Assembly: GCA_947462335.1 (NCBI GenBank)
Contig: OX381708.1
Location: 558,001-622,000 of the forward strand
Source: Harmothoe impar
Taxonomy: Eukaryota; Annelida; Polychaeta; Phyllodocida; Polynoidae
Reading direction: 5' to 3'
DNA length: 64,000 nucleotides
Below are positions 11,801 through 21,240 of the stretch, piece after piece. Within the stretch, counting starts at the first letter, position 1. The number at the start of each line of letters is the position of its first letter. The translations under genes and the position numbers were made by a program. Below the pieces are notes generated by a model. That model saw only the letters and a program-made list of their open reading frames with translations, did not search any database and was not told the origin of the DNA.

Positions 11801-14800
11801 AATGAGAAAGATTCCCCACCCACCATAAAGAACATAAAAACATGATTTGAAGTTCTACATGTGTTCCTGAAGTCAGGGAGTTCAGATTTATGATTTATGA
11901 TAACATAGGTGGCAGCCATCTTGAATTTTTAATGAGGTCGGGCAGTGAATATCTGAATATCTTTAAAAATGTGGTTTCCAATTGTTATCATCATGCAGGA
12001 CCATTTTATGGTTCAGGAAACCTATGTTTGATATAATGACGTGATAAAGCTTGAAACTTAGCATGATGTATGCGACTACCATTTTGAATAATTAATGATA
12101 TTGATGGCATAATGTACCAAAACAGAATGACAGTTATGAACTATCTGATTCTCAAAATAGGAACACAATTAATATTGAAATGCTGCATTTCTTAGGTCAA
12201 GACATTAAGATTCATTATTCATTAGAAGCTATATAAGTGGTAGCCATCTTGGATTTTAAATGAGGTTGGGTACTGGAAGATCTGCTTTTTGTAAATACCT
12301 GCCGTGTTGGGGTCAGATACGCCAAATAGTAAGAAAACAGGCAAGCTTCCGGCTATAAGATTCATACTCAAACCTCACCATGCCTTCATCAAAATAGTCA
12401 GAAACCTTCATATATAATGAGACCCAAAGAGACCATTTTAAGTCTTATTGTTATGATTATAGGGGTGTTAACCCCTCTGGGGAGGTGGTTCATCCTTGGT
12501 AAAATAACGATAAATCAGCTATTTTGAAGGTGTTTTCTCCATACAATCAAGTCCCTATACTCCTTAACATTAACATGAGACCTATCAGGCGCAGTTTGAA
12601 CCCTTCTAGAGGGTCCCTTATTTCTGTTAACTACCTCCACTTCACCCCAAACTAAGAGCTATGGAATAAGCCCCCACCCCCCTCGCCTCCATATTACATA
12701 GTACGACAGAATGACGGGATCTTCTCAAGCCTGACATGTCTTGGGAGTAAGACAGTGCTGTGGTTAAAAGATGTGTATGGGGTATGAAGAGGCTAAGAGC
12801 CCCCCATGCCCAACACCAATCCTTTACCAAGAGAGGGGTGTCACTCCAACTATCAGACAACCGCTCCCTCCATATTTCCCAGTGCACAGCATTACCTCTC
12901 ATAATATGTATCATACCTGTGAGTGGGACAATGGTTAAAGCCCACAGCCACTCCCCCCCCCTCCAATGCCTCAGAATGAGTGAGCTGGGTCCTTTTGATC
13001 ACCCTGGCAGGTGTATACATATACTATAGCTGGTAGAGGGATACTGCACTTCAAGTCAAAACTGGCTTCAATAATTGGTCTTACATTGAAATATGTATTC
13101 ATCTGTCACCAAAGTTTGATTTCTACTGATCTGCTCTTTATCCCATATGGGGGATGGCATAGATCTGCCAGGCCTATGTTGTATTTGCATATACCTGAAT
13201 ATTGTAACAACACCAGATGTTGAGTGTATGCAGATGTAGCAGATGTTGAGTGTATGCCTATCTTTGACAGATCTTTAGTATTGCAATGACGTAGCTACGG
13301 TTACCTACCTTTCCCCATAATAAAAAAGCAGGGTTTTGTATTATCTTCAATAACCTTTAGGGTTCAGAGTATCTATTTACCACCCATTCTTTTCATTTTC
13401 TTTTCAATTTCGGTTCAGAGAATTAACTTAAATGGGAGGATTTCATTGGTGTACCCATGTTTTGGAGTCTGGGTGCTTCCAGCAGGTCTTATACAACATA
13501 CTCATAGAGGTGCTAATTTGTATTCCCTACAGGGGTACAGGCGGTTTAAAGTTTAGGCTAGGGAGGGTCATTAGGGGGTGGGGTGGGGGTGGAAGCAGCT
13601 CAATAAACTCACCAACATATAGACAGGGGAGGGCGTGTTTCTGTTGAGAGAACAGCCAGATTTCAAAATTATAACAGTTGGGAATATGTTGAACTGGATT
13701 TTAATTGAGGATAATCTTTGCATAGATCTATTAGTCAGACATTCCCACAGATGTCATGCATTTTCTTCAAACAGATATTCAGTGAAGACATAGAAATTCA
13801 AAATTATTCAAAATATTTACCAGAACTGTTCACCCTACCATTTATGAGACCTCCTGTGGGTTCAGAGGCTCCTCTGTCCCTTATATAGCTTCCCCTCCCC
13901 TTTACATTGTCTCTTGTCTGGGGTAGTAACCATGTAAGATCTGGACTCAGATGTACAGACATCAATTCTGATTTAGAGTCATTTGCAGGCTTCCTTCCAC
14001 CCCACCATCCATCAGTCTATGTATTTCACCACTTGATTGGGAACGAGGGGGGGGGGTTATTTCTTATTTTATTAGGTTATAGGAGATGTTGACATTATAT
14101 CTCAGCTATAAGTATCATAGAACTACAATGTATAATTAGTGTAATATTAAGCGGTCTTCTGGCCTATGAATACACATGGGGTGGGGTACTAGGCATATAA
14201 TGGAAGCGTGGGGGGTTGTAACCATTGGTGGGATAAGTGAAAAAGAATTATAGAGACGTTGGAAAATAGTATTATCTATCTTGGCAAAGGTATCCAAAAA
14301 GCTCATGTATCTTTATTGTATCAATGATGATGTCTTTCCCTAAAGGGGTTATATTCATAGAATCACAAGAATATAAACTTTAGTGGTCTCTGTGGGTCCC
14401 ATATCAAATTTGTGGTGAGGTGCTAAAGCCATTCATGTATGATACATACATTATAAGAGGTCTGATGGTTGGAGTGGCTAGATGTGCTCAGGTAGACCTT
14501 CTCATGAAATGTGTTCTTATTGTGTGGAGGGGCGGGGGGGGGGGGGGGATCTGGGCCCCCCCTTCATATCCCCTACCCCTCCTTTAACCCCTGACAGCTG
14601 GATTTCTTGTAACTCAATTTTGTGCAATATATTGGCTTGCCGCGTGGAAGGGGTTAAACACACGACTGTCTTACTCCAGGCCAATGTGTATTTGAATGCC
14701 TATTGATGTTAACAGATCCTGACTCCTCATTCTGCATACAGTACAATATGGAGCTGAAGGAGGGGGGGGGGGTATTTGATGGGTATTGCTGCATGCTGAG

Positions 14801-17596
14801 GGTGTGTGTGTGTGGGGGGGGGGGGGTCTAAGGGAGTAGTTGACAGAAACAGGGAGCCCTCCAGAACGGTTTAATCTGCCTGGTTAGGTCTCATATTTTG
14901 TTCTATGGCAGTATAGGGACTTGATTGTATGGCCTTCAAAATGGCTGTGGATCAGTATTTTACCAAGGACTAACCCTCTAACCCTCTACAACCTTATAAT
15001 ACAAAAAGATGACTTTGATTGGTCTCTTTGGGTCCCATATGAAGGTTTATGACCATTTTGATAAAGGCATGGTGAGGTTTGATTAAGAATCTGAAAGTCT
15101 GAATTTTGGGTGCTTCCTCACTATTTGGCTGATCTCATTAAATATTCAAAATGGCTGCCATTATGCATAATGCCAAGTGTTGACTCTCAACTCCTTAACA
15201 TCAGAAATAATGTTTCTTGATCTAAGAATTTGTTCTGCATGCTGATATGAACTAGAAATCACATTCTCACAAGAAATTCATGTATTCTGGTGCCCGACCT
15301 CATTAAAAATTCAAGATGGCTGCCACCAAAGTTCTCATTAATGATGAATTTGAACTCCTTGACCTTGGAAATGTATATTTTGAACTTAAAATTATGTCTC
15401 TATGTTGATTACAACTAAAGATATGTTATTTTCAATAATTTATAACATTTTGGCGGCCATCTTGAATTTTTTTGTGCCTGCATGAGCTTTCATCATGACA
15501 ACATCACTTTTCTCCATCCAGGTGACTTGGAGAACATAAAAAAACATGCCATAGCTTTTAGTAATTCCCAGAATTAAACTCCAGAAATATGGCTCTTTTG
15601 GAGGGTCTGCTGCAGCCCTAGTAAGAGTTCATTAGATTAATAGTTAACAGTATTCTCAACAGTTAATTGTGACAATAATAATTGCTCAGATTTACTGATG
15701 GATATCATTGATAATTGTCTTCTGATAGTTTAACAGTAACTGATAACAGTTCATGATAACAGGTGTAAGTAAGTTGACAGTTCACCACCTGGAGACACTT
15801 ACCTGTGCCTTGTGACTCGGTTAACAGGGAATTTCTATGATAAATGTCCATCACCCAGATTTCCCTACATCAGGTTGGAATGAGCTGCTCATTTCTCCAT
15901 GTTAACTGGATGCGTTATGTTTGTAGGCTGGAATGAGCTGCTGATTGCTGGGTTCTCTCACCGCTCCATGTTAACTACACTTGTCTTGTTTCCTGTACCA
16001 GGCTGGAATGAGCTGCTCATTGCTGGGTTCTCTCACCGCTCCATGTTAACTACACTTGTCTTGTTTCCTTGTCTCAGGCTGGAATGAGCTGCTGATTGCT
16101 GGGTTCTCTCACCGCTCCATGTTAACTACACTTGTCTTGTTTCCTTGTCTCAGGCTGGAATGAGCTGCTGATTGCTGGGTTCTCTCACTGCTCCATATTA
16201 ACTACACTTGTCTTGTTTCCTTGTACCAGGTTGGAATGAGCTGCTGATTGCTGGGTTCTCTCACTGCTCCATGTTAACTACACTTGTCTTGTTTCCTTGT
16301 ACCAGGTTGGAATGAGCTGCTGATTGCTGGGTTCTCGCACCGCTCCATGTTAACTACACTTGTCTTGTTTCCTTGTACCAGGTTGGAATGAGCTGCTGAT
16401 TGCTGGGTTCTCTCACCGCTCCATGTTAACTACACTTGTCTTGTTTCCTTGTCTCAGGGTGGAATGAGCTGCTGATTGCTGGGTTCTCTCACCGCTCCAT
16501 GTTAACTACACTTGTCTTGTTTCCTTGTCTCAGGCTGGAATGAGCTCCTCATCGCTGGGTTCTCGCACCGCTCCATCTCCATAAAGGACGGCATCCTGCT
16601 GGCGACGGGCCTCCACGTGCACCGCAGCAGTGCGCACCAGGCCGGGGTCGGCACCATCTTTGACAGAGTCCTCACCGAGCTGGTCGCCAAGATGCGCGAG
16701 ATGAAGATGGACAAGACGGAGGTCGGCTGTCTCCGCTCCATCGTCCTCTTCAACCCAGGTGAGCCGTCTGCCTTAATCACTACGCAAGTATTGTCAAGTT
16801 AACGAATGTGTAACCATGACTTAGCATCTGGTATAGTGCCTCCTACTTACAGACGCTAACCATGACTCAGCACTAAGTGTATTATTGCCTCCTACTAACA
16901 GCTGCTAACCCTGACCCAGCACTAAGTGTATTATTGCCTCCTACTTACAGCTGCTAACCATGACTTAGCACTCAGTGTATTATTGCCTCCTACTTACAGA
17001 TGCTAACCATGACTCAGCACTAAGTGTATAATTGCCTCCTACTTACAGATGCTAACCATGACTCAGCACTGAGTGTATTGTTGCCTCCTACTTACAGATG
17101 CTAACCATGACTCAGCACTAAGTGTATTATTGCCTCCTACTTACAGATGCTAGCAATGACTCCGCACTAAGTGTATTATTGCCTCCTACTTACAGATGCT
17201 AGCCATGACTCAGCACTAAGTATATTATTGCCTCCTACTTATGGATGCTAACCATGACTCAGCACTAAGTGTACTATTGCCTCCTACTTACAGATGCTAA
17301 CCATGACTCAGCACTAAGTGTATTATTGCCTCCTACTTACAGATGCTAAGGGCCTGGCGGCGGTGCAGAACGTGGAGATGCTGCGTGAGAAGGTGTACGC
17401 GTCCCTGGAGGAGTACTGCAAGACGCAGTACCCAGACGAGCCCGGCCGCTTTGCCAAACTGCTGCTCAGACTGCCGGCCCTGCGCAGCATCGGCCTCAAG
17501 TGCCTGGAGCACCTGTTCTTCTTCAAGCTGATCGGGGACACGCCCATCGACACCTTCCTGATGGAGATGTTGGAGAGCCCCAGCCCCCAGACGTAG
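2584..17596 (+). CDS. RXR: Retinoid X receptor (RXR, NR2B) gene, seven coding exons
   Basis: Nuclear receptor that binds 9-cis-retinoid-type ligands and pairs with other receptors on AGGTCA half-sites in the nucleus. Coding exons: 2584-2843, 5172-5309, 6211-6368, 10460-10608, 11427-11553, 16534-16758, 17343-17596. All introns are GT-AG and phases match, giving 436 residues. The A/B region (1-114) is Ser/Pro/Gly/Met-rich. The DNA-binding domain starts at Cys117 (CAICGD), with P-box CEGCKG and second finger CRDDRNC. The hinge has the RXR signature EAELAVDPT. The ligand-binding domain (about 210-434) keeps [13 protein letters not shown], the ligand-contacting Arg of [20 protein letters not shown] and AF-2 core FLMEML. 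Length and sequence fit vertebrate RXRs closely. The start is uncertain: the ATG at 2584 has a second in-frame ATG at 2590, and the frame is open upstream to the acceptor at 2565, so an earlier exon may add residues. Confidence 0.97.
2864..4262 (+). repeat. 23-bp tandem array filling the start of RXR intron 1
   Basis: About 58 copies of CCTCATATAGCCTAACATGG with a variable run of G and C between units (ATGGGCCCC, ATGGCCC, ATGGACCC). It begins just after the exon 1 donor and ends at a duplicate of the exon 1 end (4263-4315). Variants recur in blocks; for example, the CTCCCCATATAG variant occurs twice in the same context about 340 bp apart, so larger blocks were duplicated after the units diverged. 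Confidence 0.95.
4263..4335 (+). repeat. Duplicate of the 3' end of RXR exon 1 with intact donor
   Basis: Repeats the last 53 nt of coding exon 1 and its donor (CCTGG|gtaagtcat) on the far side of the intron 1 array. The RXR frame is still open and reads [18 protein letters not shown], against [18 protein letters not shown] in the exon. Of four base differences, three are silent. The sequence after the donor copy goes straight back into the 23-bp repeat. It has no obvious strong acceptor; ATATAG ends at 4254. Confidence 0.85.
4573..4940. mobile_element. MITE with a second MITE nested inside
   Basis: The outer element is bounded by inverted ends ATACTGTAAACGTAT and ATACGTTTACAGTAT and contains TTTCGCG-rich sequence. 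Inside it lies a second element, 4682-4861, with inverted ends CCGTATTCGACGTAATAAGC and its complement (one mismatch, CCGCATTCG), flanked by TA on both sides. The TA target suggests a Tc1/mariner-type non-autonomous element. The nesting gives relative age: the CCGTATTCG family moved after the TTTCGCG family. Confidence 0.75.
5172..5309 (+). CDS. RXR: RXR coding exon 2 (end of A/B, first half of zinc finger 1)
   Basis: Acceptor CTGTTTACAG|C, donor CACAG|gttagt, phases 1 in and 2 out. Encodes [16 protein letters not shown], then [19 protein letters not shown], so the first zinc finger is split just before its third cysteine, as in other RXR genes. This is the only RXR coding exon whose acceptor has no tandem array in front of it. 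Confidence 0.95.
5697..6210 (+). repeat. Tandem array spanning the acceptor of RXR coding exon 3
   Basis: Units of 71 or 80 bp each contain the acceptor CCCCCAG, the first 16 nt of exon 3 and then a donor-like site, so each reads cag|CTGTGAGGGCTGTAAAG|gtaaac or gtgaac. Six decoy copies begin at 5767, 5847, 5918, 5989, 6060 and 6131 (the 6060 copy has GTGAAGG); the real exon begins at 6211. In the real exon the same bases continue as AAAGGCTTC. Confidence 0.92.
6211..6368 (+). CDS. RXR: RXR coding exon 3 (P-box and second zinc finger)
   Basis: Encodes [20 protein letters not shown], then the D-box and the second finger through [14 protein letters not shown]. The eight zinc-ligating cysteines are complete across exons 2 and 3. 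The P-box EGCKG predicts AGGTCA half-site recognition. Donor GAAG|gtaata. The acceptor CTTCCTGCCCCCAG ends at 6210. Confidence 0.97.
6446..9092. mobile_element. 2.6-kb foldback (long inverted repeat) element in RXR intron 3
   Basis: Both ends are GTGGGGTCTTTACACTACA inverted, and the arms match with few changes through some 220 bp of CTTTAGACTACAAATG-type repeats. They then run into arrays of a roughly 70-bp unit (CGCAACAAACCCTATATAGT, GGTACCAAACTGGG) in opposite orientations that meet near 7605-7615. The short direct repeat ACTGTT abuts both ends and may be the target duplication. No transposase is visible; ORFs inside are repeat-generated. The left arm is interrupted by the insertion at 6598-7087. 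Confidence 0.85.
6598..7087. mobile_element. 490-bp TIR element inserted in the foldback's left arm
   Basis: The ends GGCCACACTTTTTTTTT and AAAAAAAAAAGTGTGGCC are inverted repeats that extend through AATTTGGGTTACGG. It is flanked by TTA at 6595-6597 and 7088-7090. The other arm of the host palindrome gives the empty site (CTTTAGGCTAC, one TTA only), which confirms a 3-bp TTA duplication. TTA targets and short inverted ends fit PIF/Harbinger-type non-autonomous elements. The interior is AT-rich and non-coding. Confidence 0.88.
9704..9851. mobile_element. MITE, GGGAGTGCTCATTTTTTAAC family
   Basis: Inverted ends GGGAGTGCTCATTTTTTAAC and GTTAAATATGAGCACTCCC are flanked by TTA on both sides. The interior is two poly-C runs around TGCGCGTAGCGTGCGAAAAT. 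The same family is at 32729-32992 and 34083-34408. TTA targets suggest a Harbinger-type origin. Confidence 0.8.
9888..10459 (+). repeat. Tandem array spanning the acceptor of RXR coding exon 4
   Basis: A 69-bp unit (CTCCTGTATGTAGCTTATAT, then TTGGCTGCCAATGACATGCC) is repeated, with longer units that also carry AGAGCAGTTGTCCACAATTC|AG. Three copies of that acceptor segment exist, at about 9890, 10060 and 10438. The third is the real acceptor of exon 4. The decoys continue as CCCCCAGTCC instead of CCGTCCAGGAGG. Confidence 0.9.
10460..10608 (+). CDS. RXR: RXR coding exon 4 (hinge, start of LBD)
   Basis: Encodes [19 protein letters not shown], then [20 protein letters not shown] and [10 protein letters not shown], the RXR hinge and helix 1 region. 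The charged stretch matches the usual RXR hinge. Acceptor ACAATTCAG|CC, donor ACTCAG|gtaagt, phase 0 out. Confidence 0.96.
10609..10735 (+). repeat. Array of RXR exon 4 ends with donor sites
   Basis: After the true donor (gtaagtgta at 10609) come three further copies of CACCTACATAGACACCCAG followed by gtaagt, with exon-like ends at 10658, 10695 and 10732. They are separated by poly-G runs. Four consensus 5' splice sites therefore lie in 130 bp. In-frame use of the later donors would meet a TAG inside the copied ACCTACATAG. Confidence 0.92.
11080..11400 (+). repeat. 43-bp tandem array before RXR coding exon 5
   Basis: About seven copies of TTAAAGCACCATGCTGCCCT followed by TACAGAGTTAATACAGCAG. 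Just upstream (11080-11097) the sequence AGCGAGACCCAGTGCCA resembles the exon 5 start AGCGGGACCCGGTGACCA. The unit resembles the dispersed 'catgctgcccttaaagggttaa' family found in the right half of the window. TTACAG in each copy is acceptor-like; the real acceptor is ATGTTACAG ending at 11426. Confidence 0.85.
11427..11553 (+). CDS. RXR: RXR coding exon 5 (LBD helices 3-4)
   Basis: Encodes [20 protein letters not shown], then [20 protein letters not shown] and RAG, the nuclear-receptor signature of helices 3 to 5. It is nearly identical to vertebrate RXR. Acceptor GTTACAG|CGG (phase 0), donor GCAG|gtcagt (phase 1). Confidence 0.97.
11588..15622. mobile_element. 4-kb foldback element in RXR intron 5
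   Basis: The left arm (11588 to about 12660) and right arm (about 14825 to 15622) are imperfect inverted copies. The ends are GGGCTGCAGCAG and CTGCTGCAGCCC with TA outside. Matching pairs include GCAGCCATCTTGAATTTTTA at about 11912 with its complement at about 15301, CCAAATAGTAAG near 12323 with its complement near 15116, and CCATACAATCAAGTCCCTAT near 12539 with its complement near 14917. The 2.2-kb centre has poly-G tracts and small repeats but no ORF I recognise. This is a palindromic non-autonomous DNA element or a decayed transposon. Confidence 0.8.
15870..16533 (+). repeat. Tandem array spanning the acceptor of RXR coding exon 6
   Basis: About nine copies of a roughly 76-bp unit precede the exon. 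Each has CTTGTCTCAG or CTTGTACCAG, then the first 45 or so nt of exon 6 (encoding [13 protein letters not shown]), then TTAACTACACTTGTCTTG leading to the next acceptor. The first copies (15874, 15929) are degraded. The real exon 6 begins at 16534 with the same bases (GCTGGAATGAGCT). Confidence 0.95.
16534..16758 (+). CDS. RXR: RXR coding exon 6 (ligand-pocket helices 5-9)
   Basis: Encodes [20 protein letters not shown], then [20 protein letters not shown] through [15 protein letters not shown]. It carries the Arg of FSHRS that anchors the ligand carboxylate in RXRs, and the beta-turn. Phases are 1 in and 1 out; donor CCCAG|gtgagc. Its first 45 nt or so are repeated in the array in front. Confidence 0.97.
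16805..17342 (+). repeat. 49-bp tandem array spanning the acceptor of RXR coding exon 7
   Basis: About eleven copies of GCTAACCATGACTCAGCACT, then AAGTGTATTATTGCCTCCTA and CTTACAGAT. Each unit contains a good acceptor (CTCCTACTTACAG) followed by ATGCTAA, the first seven bases of the real exon. Most units also contain TGACTCAGCA, the core of an AP-1/NF-E2-type site. Confidence 0.94.
17343..17596 (+). CDS. RXR: RXR terminal coding exon 7 (dimer interface, AF-2)
   Basis: Encodes [20 protein letters not shown] to the end ESPSPQT. It includes the helix 9-10 dimer surface ([20 protein letters not shown]) and the helix 12 AF-2 core DTFLMEMLE. Stop codon TAG at 17594-17596. The 4-residue tail after ESP resembles other RXR tails only loosely. 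Confidence 0.97.
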
Positions 17597-20500
17597 GCTG
17601 TCCGCCCCCAGCGGGCTGGGACAGGACTCTCGGACAGGGGACAGGGGAGGGACAATGTTGGCTGCCACGCGGGCTGGGACGGGAGGGACTGAACCACTGT
17701 GGTGATGGGATCTACGTTATACAGACGTTATACAGACAGCAGGGAGCAGATACTCCACTTGTTACTGAGGACACAAGGGGCCCAGACTGTGGACCCCAGA
17801 TATAGTTTAAAAACCAACCCAACCAAATACTGGTTAGCAGGTCTACAGGCCCCGTACGGACCGAGTAAGGTCCCTGTGGTCATGTCACAGACTATGGATG
17901 CGTAGTGAGGCTATGTGGTCATGTGTCACATGACCCGGACTGTGAGTCAGAGTGAGGCTCTGTGGTCATGTGACAGTGGCTGACAGCTAACAGTGAGGGG
18001 GGTGTGAGGCCCGGGATGTAAACAGACACTGACTGCGGCCGTGCAGCGAGGGGGGCGTGAGGCAGCTGTGGATGTAGACAGAGAGGGGCACAGACTGAAG
18101 GCGGCCCGCAGGTAGCAAACACAGCCAACAGCAGCACTCAGGAACAACAACAACAATACTACGTGTTGTACAAGTGCGCACCCTAGTATTAAGTGTTTGT
18201 AGACCTTGTATCAGCATATTATACCGTCTGGAATTACACACCGCCGTAGGGGGAGCTAACCCAGGGTGGGGAGTACACGGGTAGGTGGTGACATGGGACA
18301 AGTCATACTAACATGGGAACTCTGAGAGGGAAATATACAGAACCTAGCGAGGGGCGACCGTTGTGGGGTGTGAGGGATGTGTGTGAGTGGCAGCGAGACA
18401 AACTAAGTGGACACACACTGTTGGTGTGGACCTACAGGTGGGGTATGCCTGGTATTGTAAGAACTTGTGTGACTAACAGATGCTTCACCTTATGTACATG
18501 CAGCACAGCATGTACCACTCAATGTGAAAGATGCACCAACTCCAGCCTCTGGGTGTCGGGGCCTATAACCAATGGTAGTACACACGTTTGTATACCCTGA
18601 GGACTAAGTGTGAACGGTACGCCGACTACAGTTATCATGTTTCTATACCACAGGGACTAAGTGAGCGATAAGTGTGAACGATACACCAACTACAGTTGTG
18701 TCATGTTTGTAAGACTAAGTGTGACTGACCTCTATGACAACTGGGTCATGTTTCTATTGGTATGGTATGTGATATTGACGCGTGTCTGACCCGTCGCCCT
18801 GTTACTCCCCCCGCCTGTTAGCGGGCGGAGGGAGGCCTTATTATAGCCGTACTATTGTAGCTCTAGTTCTGGTGTCTTCTATGTTAATGTCTACTTCTGG
18901 GGGGAAACAACACCAAGCAGCAGCCAGCAGTCGCATGGTGGACACAGCCGCAATGTCCACACCCGGTCTCCAGGTGTTGATTCAGTCACCATGCGCACAC
19001 AACTAAATTTGTATCTCAAGCTGTTTATGATTTAATTGTGGCTGATTTATTTTGGTGACAGCTATTTAACAGCAGAGCTATCTTATTATGGTTCATTCTG
19101 ACAAAATTAACTTGCTAAGACTGGAAAGGCTAATTCCTCGATAATAATGATTTTGTAGAGTTGAGGGGAAGTACTGTAAATTCCTGCATAGAAGCCACCC
19201 AAATCTGGCAGATACTGTTAGCTGCACAAAGGCTCTGAAATTTGCTACTTTAGGACTTATAACTCTTGCATAAGCCACACCCGATGAATGCAAGTTTCAT
19301 ATCAAATTAAAACTGGAGCTGACTTGCACAAGCCACAGCTTACACGCGGGAATTTATAGTATCAAACAGACATGTCCCTCCTTTCGCTGCCAGTTTATAA
19401 TTGATGTTAGTAAGTTGGCTGCTGCTGCTGTTGGTTAGTGTCCACTTACTGTATGTAGTATAGGGGGTCTGTAGGGGAGACTTGCTGACCATCTTGCCAT
19501 GGCTGCAGTACTTGAGCGTGTTGGGAGGACGCTATGGCAAGTCAAATGGGTAAACCTTTGATGAACACAGTTTTTCGCCAATCATGTCCTTTTTTCCCAT
19601 AAATTAGCATTGGCGATAGTTTCAGGTCGATGGGCATGGTTCTGGCACGATTACACATAAAACTGTTTTTACTAAAAGTTTGCCCGTTTGGCTTGCCATA
19701 AGTGTGTGGTGATGTACAGTTACATAGTGTAGGCAGTGTACAGGTAGTGTAGGGAGCTGCAGGACCCACTAACCCTGCAAGGACAGCAGCAGGGTCATGT
19801 TCCCATGTCGGCCTGATACACAACAGCAGCCCTGGCGAATAACACCGGCGTTGCATTTGTGCATCATGCTGAGCCTTCTGGAGTGAACCAAGACACCATA
19901 AGTTAGATGGTGTATCAAGTTTCAAAAGGACATAGTGCATTAAGCGCTCTGCCCTCCTTAAAGGGTTATGTGTAAAAGAAAGGCTGTCCTTACAGGTTTA
20001 CCGGTACAAAGGTGGTCTGTGCTTAAAGGGGGGTGTAGACTGAGTAGGAAGCAGGCTGCAGGCGGTGGAAGCACTGCAGCACCATTGACAGAATGAAATC
20101 TATTTATATTTTTTACTCCAATTAATGACATGAAGTGTTTACTGTCTCTTGTTGATTTTTCTCCTCCGGTGAGATGTGAGGTTACACAGCCCCCGGGCTT
20201 CTTGCACGGGGTCTGCGTGTGTTTTGTCCTTGATACACATGATGTACTGAGGGTGTTGTGGACCTGACAGGTTGGTGGCGCTAACAGAACAAGAGAAGTG
20301 TATCAACTGCCACAAGTCTCCTCAGCACACTGAGGTCTAAACTAACGTAAAAGTCTCTCTGCGTGTGTTAAACATGTAAATGAGGTAGTAGAGTGTCAAT
20401 GTCAAGGACCAGGTGAGATGAGGTTTGAGGTCGTGTGAAGGTTAAAAGGTGACTCATGAAGGTCACGAGTTATGTCGTTATCTGCTAAACCCTCCGTGTA

Positions 20501-21105
20501 AAAAAGTAACATTAGTGTAGACACAACTGTACACAGTCAAGCACCAAGGTCAGAACTAGGGTCAAGGTCAGCTACCTTGTGGGTCAAGGTAAGCTACTTT
20601 GAGTTCAAGGTCAGCTACCTTGTGGTTCAAGGTCAGCTACCTTGTGGTCAAGGTCAGCTACCTTGTGGTTCAAGGTCAGCTATCTTGTGGGTCAAGGTCA
20701 ACTACCTTGTAGGTCAAGGTTATCAGCATTAAGGGTCCTTCATGTAAAGCTGCCTGACAAGGTTGTCGTGGTGTCAGGTTCCCACAGCCGTGGAGGTGTT
20801 ATTTTTGTAGCTGAGCGTGTGGGCCTGATGTGGGTATTCTGTGTGTGAGCGGTTGTAAGGGGGTTGTATATAGGACATGTGATATAGAGGACTATAGCGA
20901 GGTAACTCGTACTGCCACTCGTGCAGTACTTGTAGGGTGCCTCCTCGTGTGGAGCAGGGACCAGCACCGGTGTACAGGACAGTTGGCTGTATGTACAAGG
21001 TGGGGCCCAGACGGCTACATACACACACACACACACACATACACTAATACAGACAACTCAGTATTGTCATTTTATATTGTAAATAAATTTGAAGTGGTAA
21101 TTCTA
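17597..21105 (+). other. RXR: Probable RXR 3' UTR and downstream flank
   Basis: No coding exon is seen. The best poly(A) signal candidate in a suitable AT-rich context is AATAAA at 21082-21087, which would make a 3.5-kb 3' UTR, in the usual size range for RXR genes. Earlier ends cannot be excluded. The stretch includes a decayed 'ataagccacac' MITE (about 19170-19365) and the half-site array at 20550-20725. Confidence 0.4.
20550..20725 (+). repeat. Tandem array of TCAAGGTCA motifs
   Basis: Units of 22-26 bp read TCAAGGTCAGCTACCTTGTGG. TCAAGGTCA, the extended half-site bound by monomeric receptors of the ERR/SF-1 type, occurs about six times, with one-base variants in two further units. Where the unit is preceded by GGG, as in GGGTCAAGGTCA, two half-sites abut. 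The array lies about 3 kb downstream of the RXR stop codon. Confidence 0.8.
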
Positions 21106-21240
21106 CAAACAATACTTGCCTTCTGTGTTTTCATTTACATTTTGTATTTATGAATCTTCTATTCTGCTGAATGAAGACCAGGCAGTGTCTTCTACCCTGC
21201 CCTACTTGTATTTATGGTGTTCACATGACATGTCTAAGGA

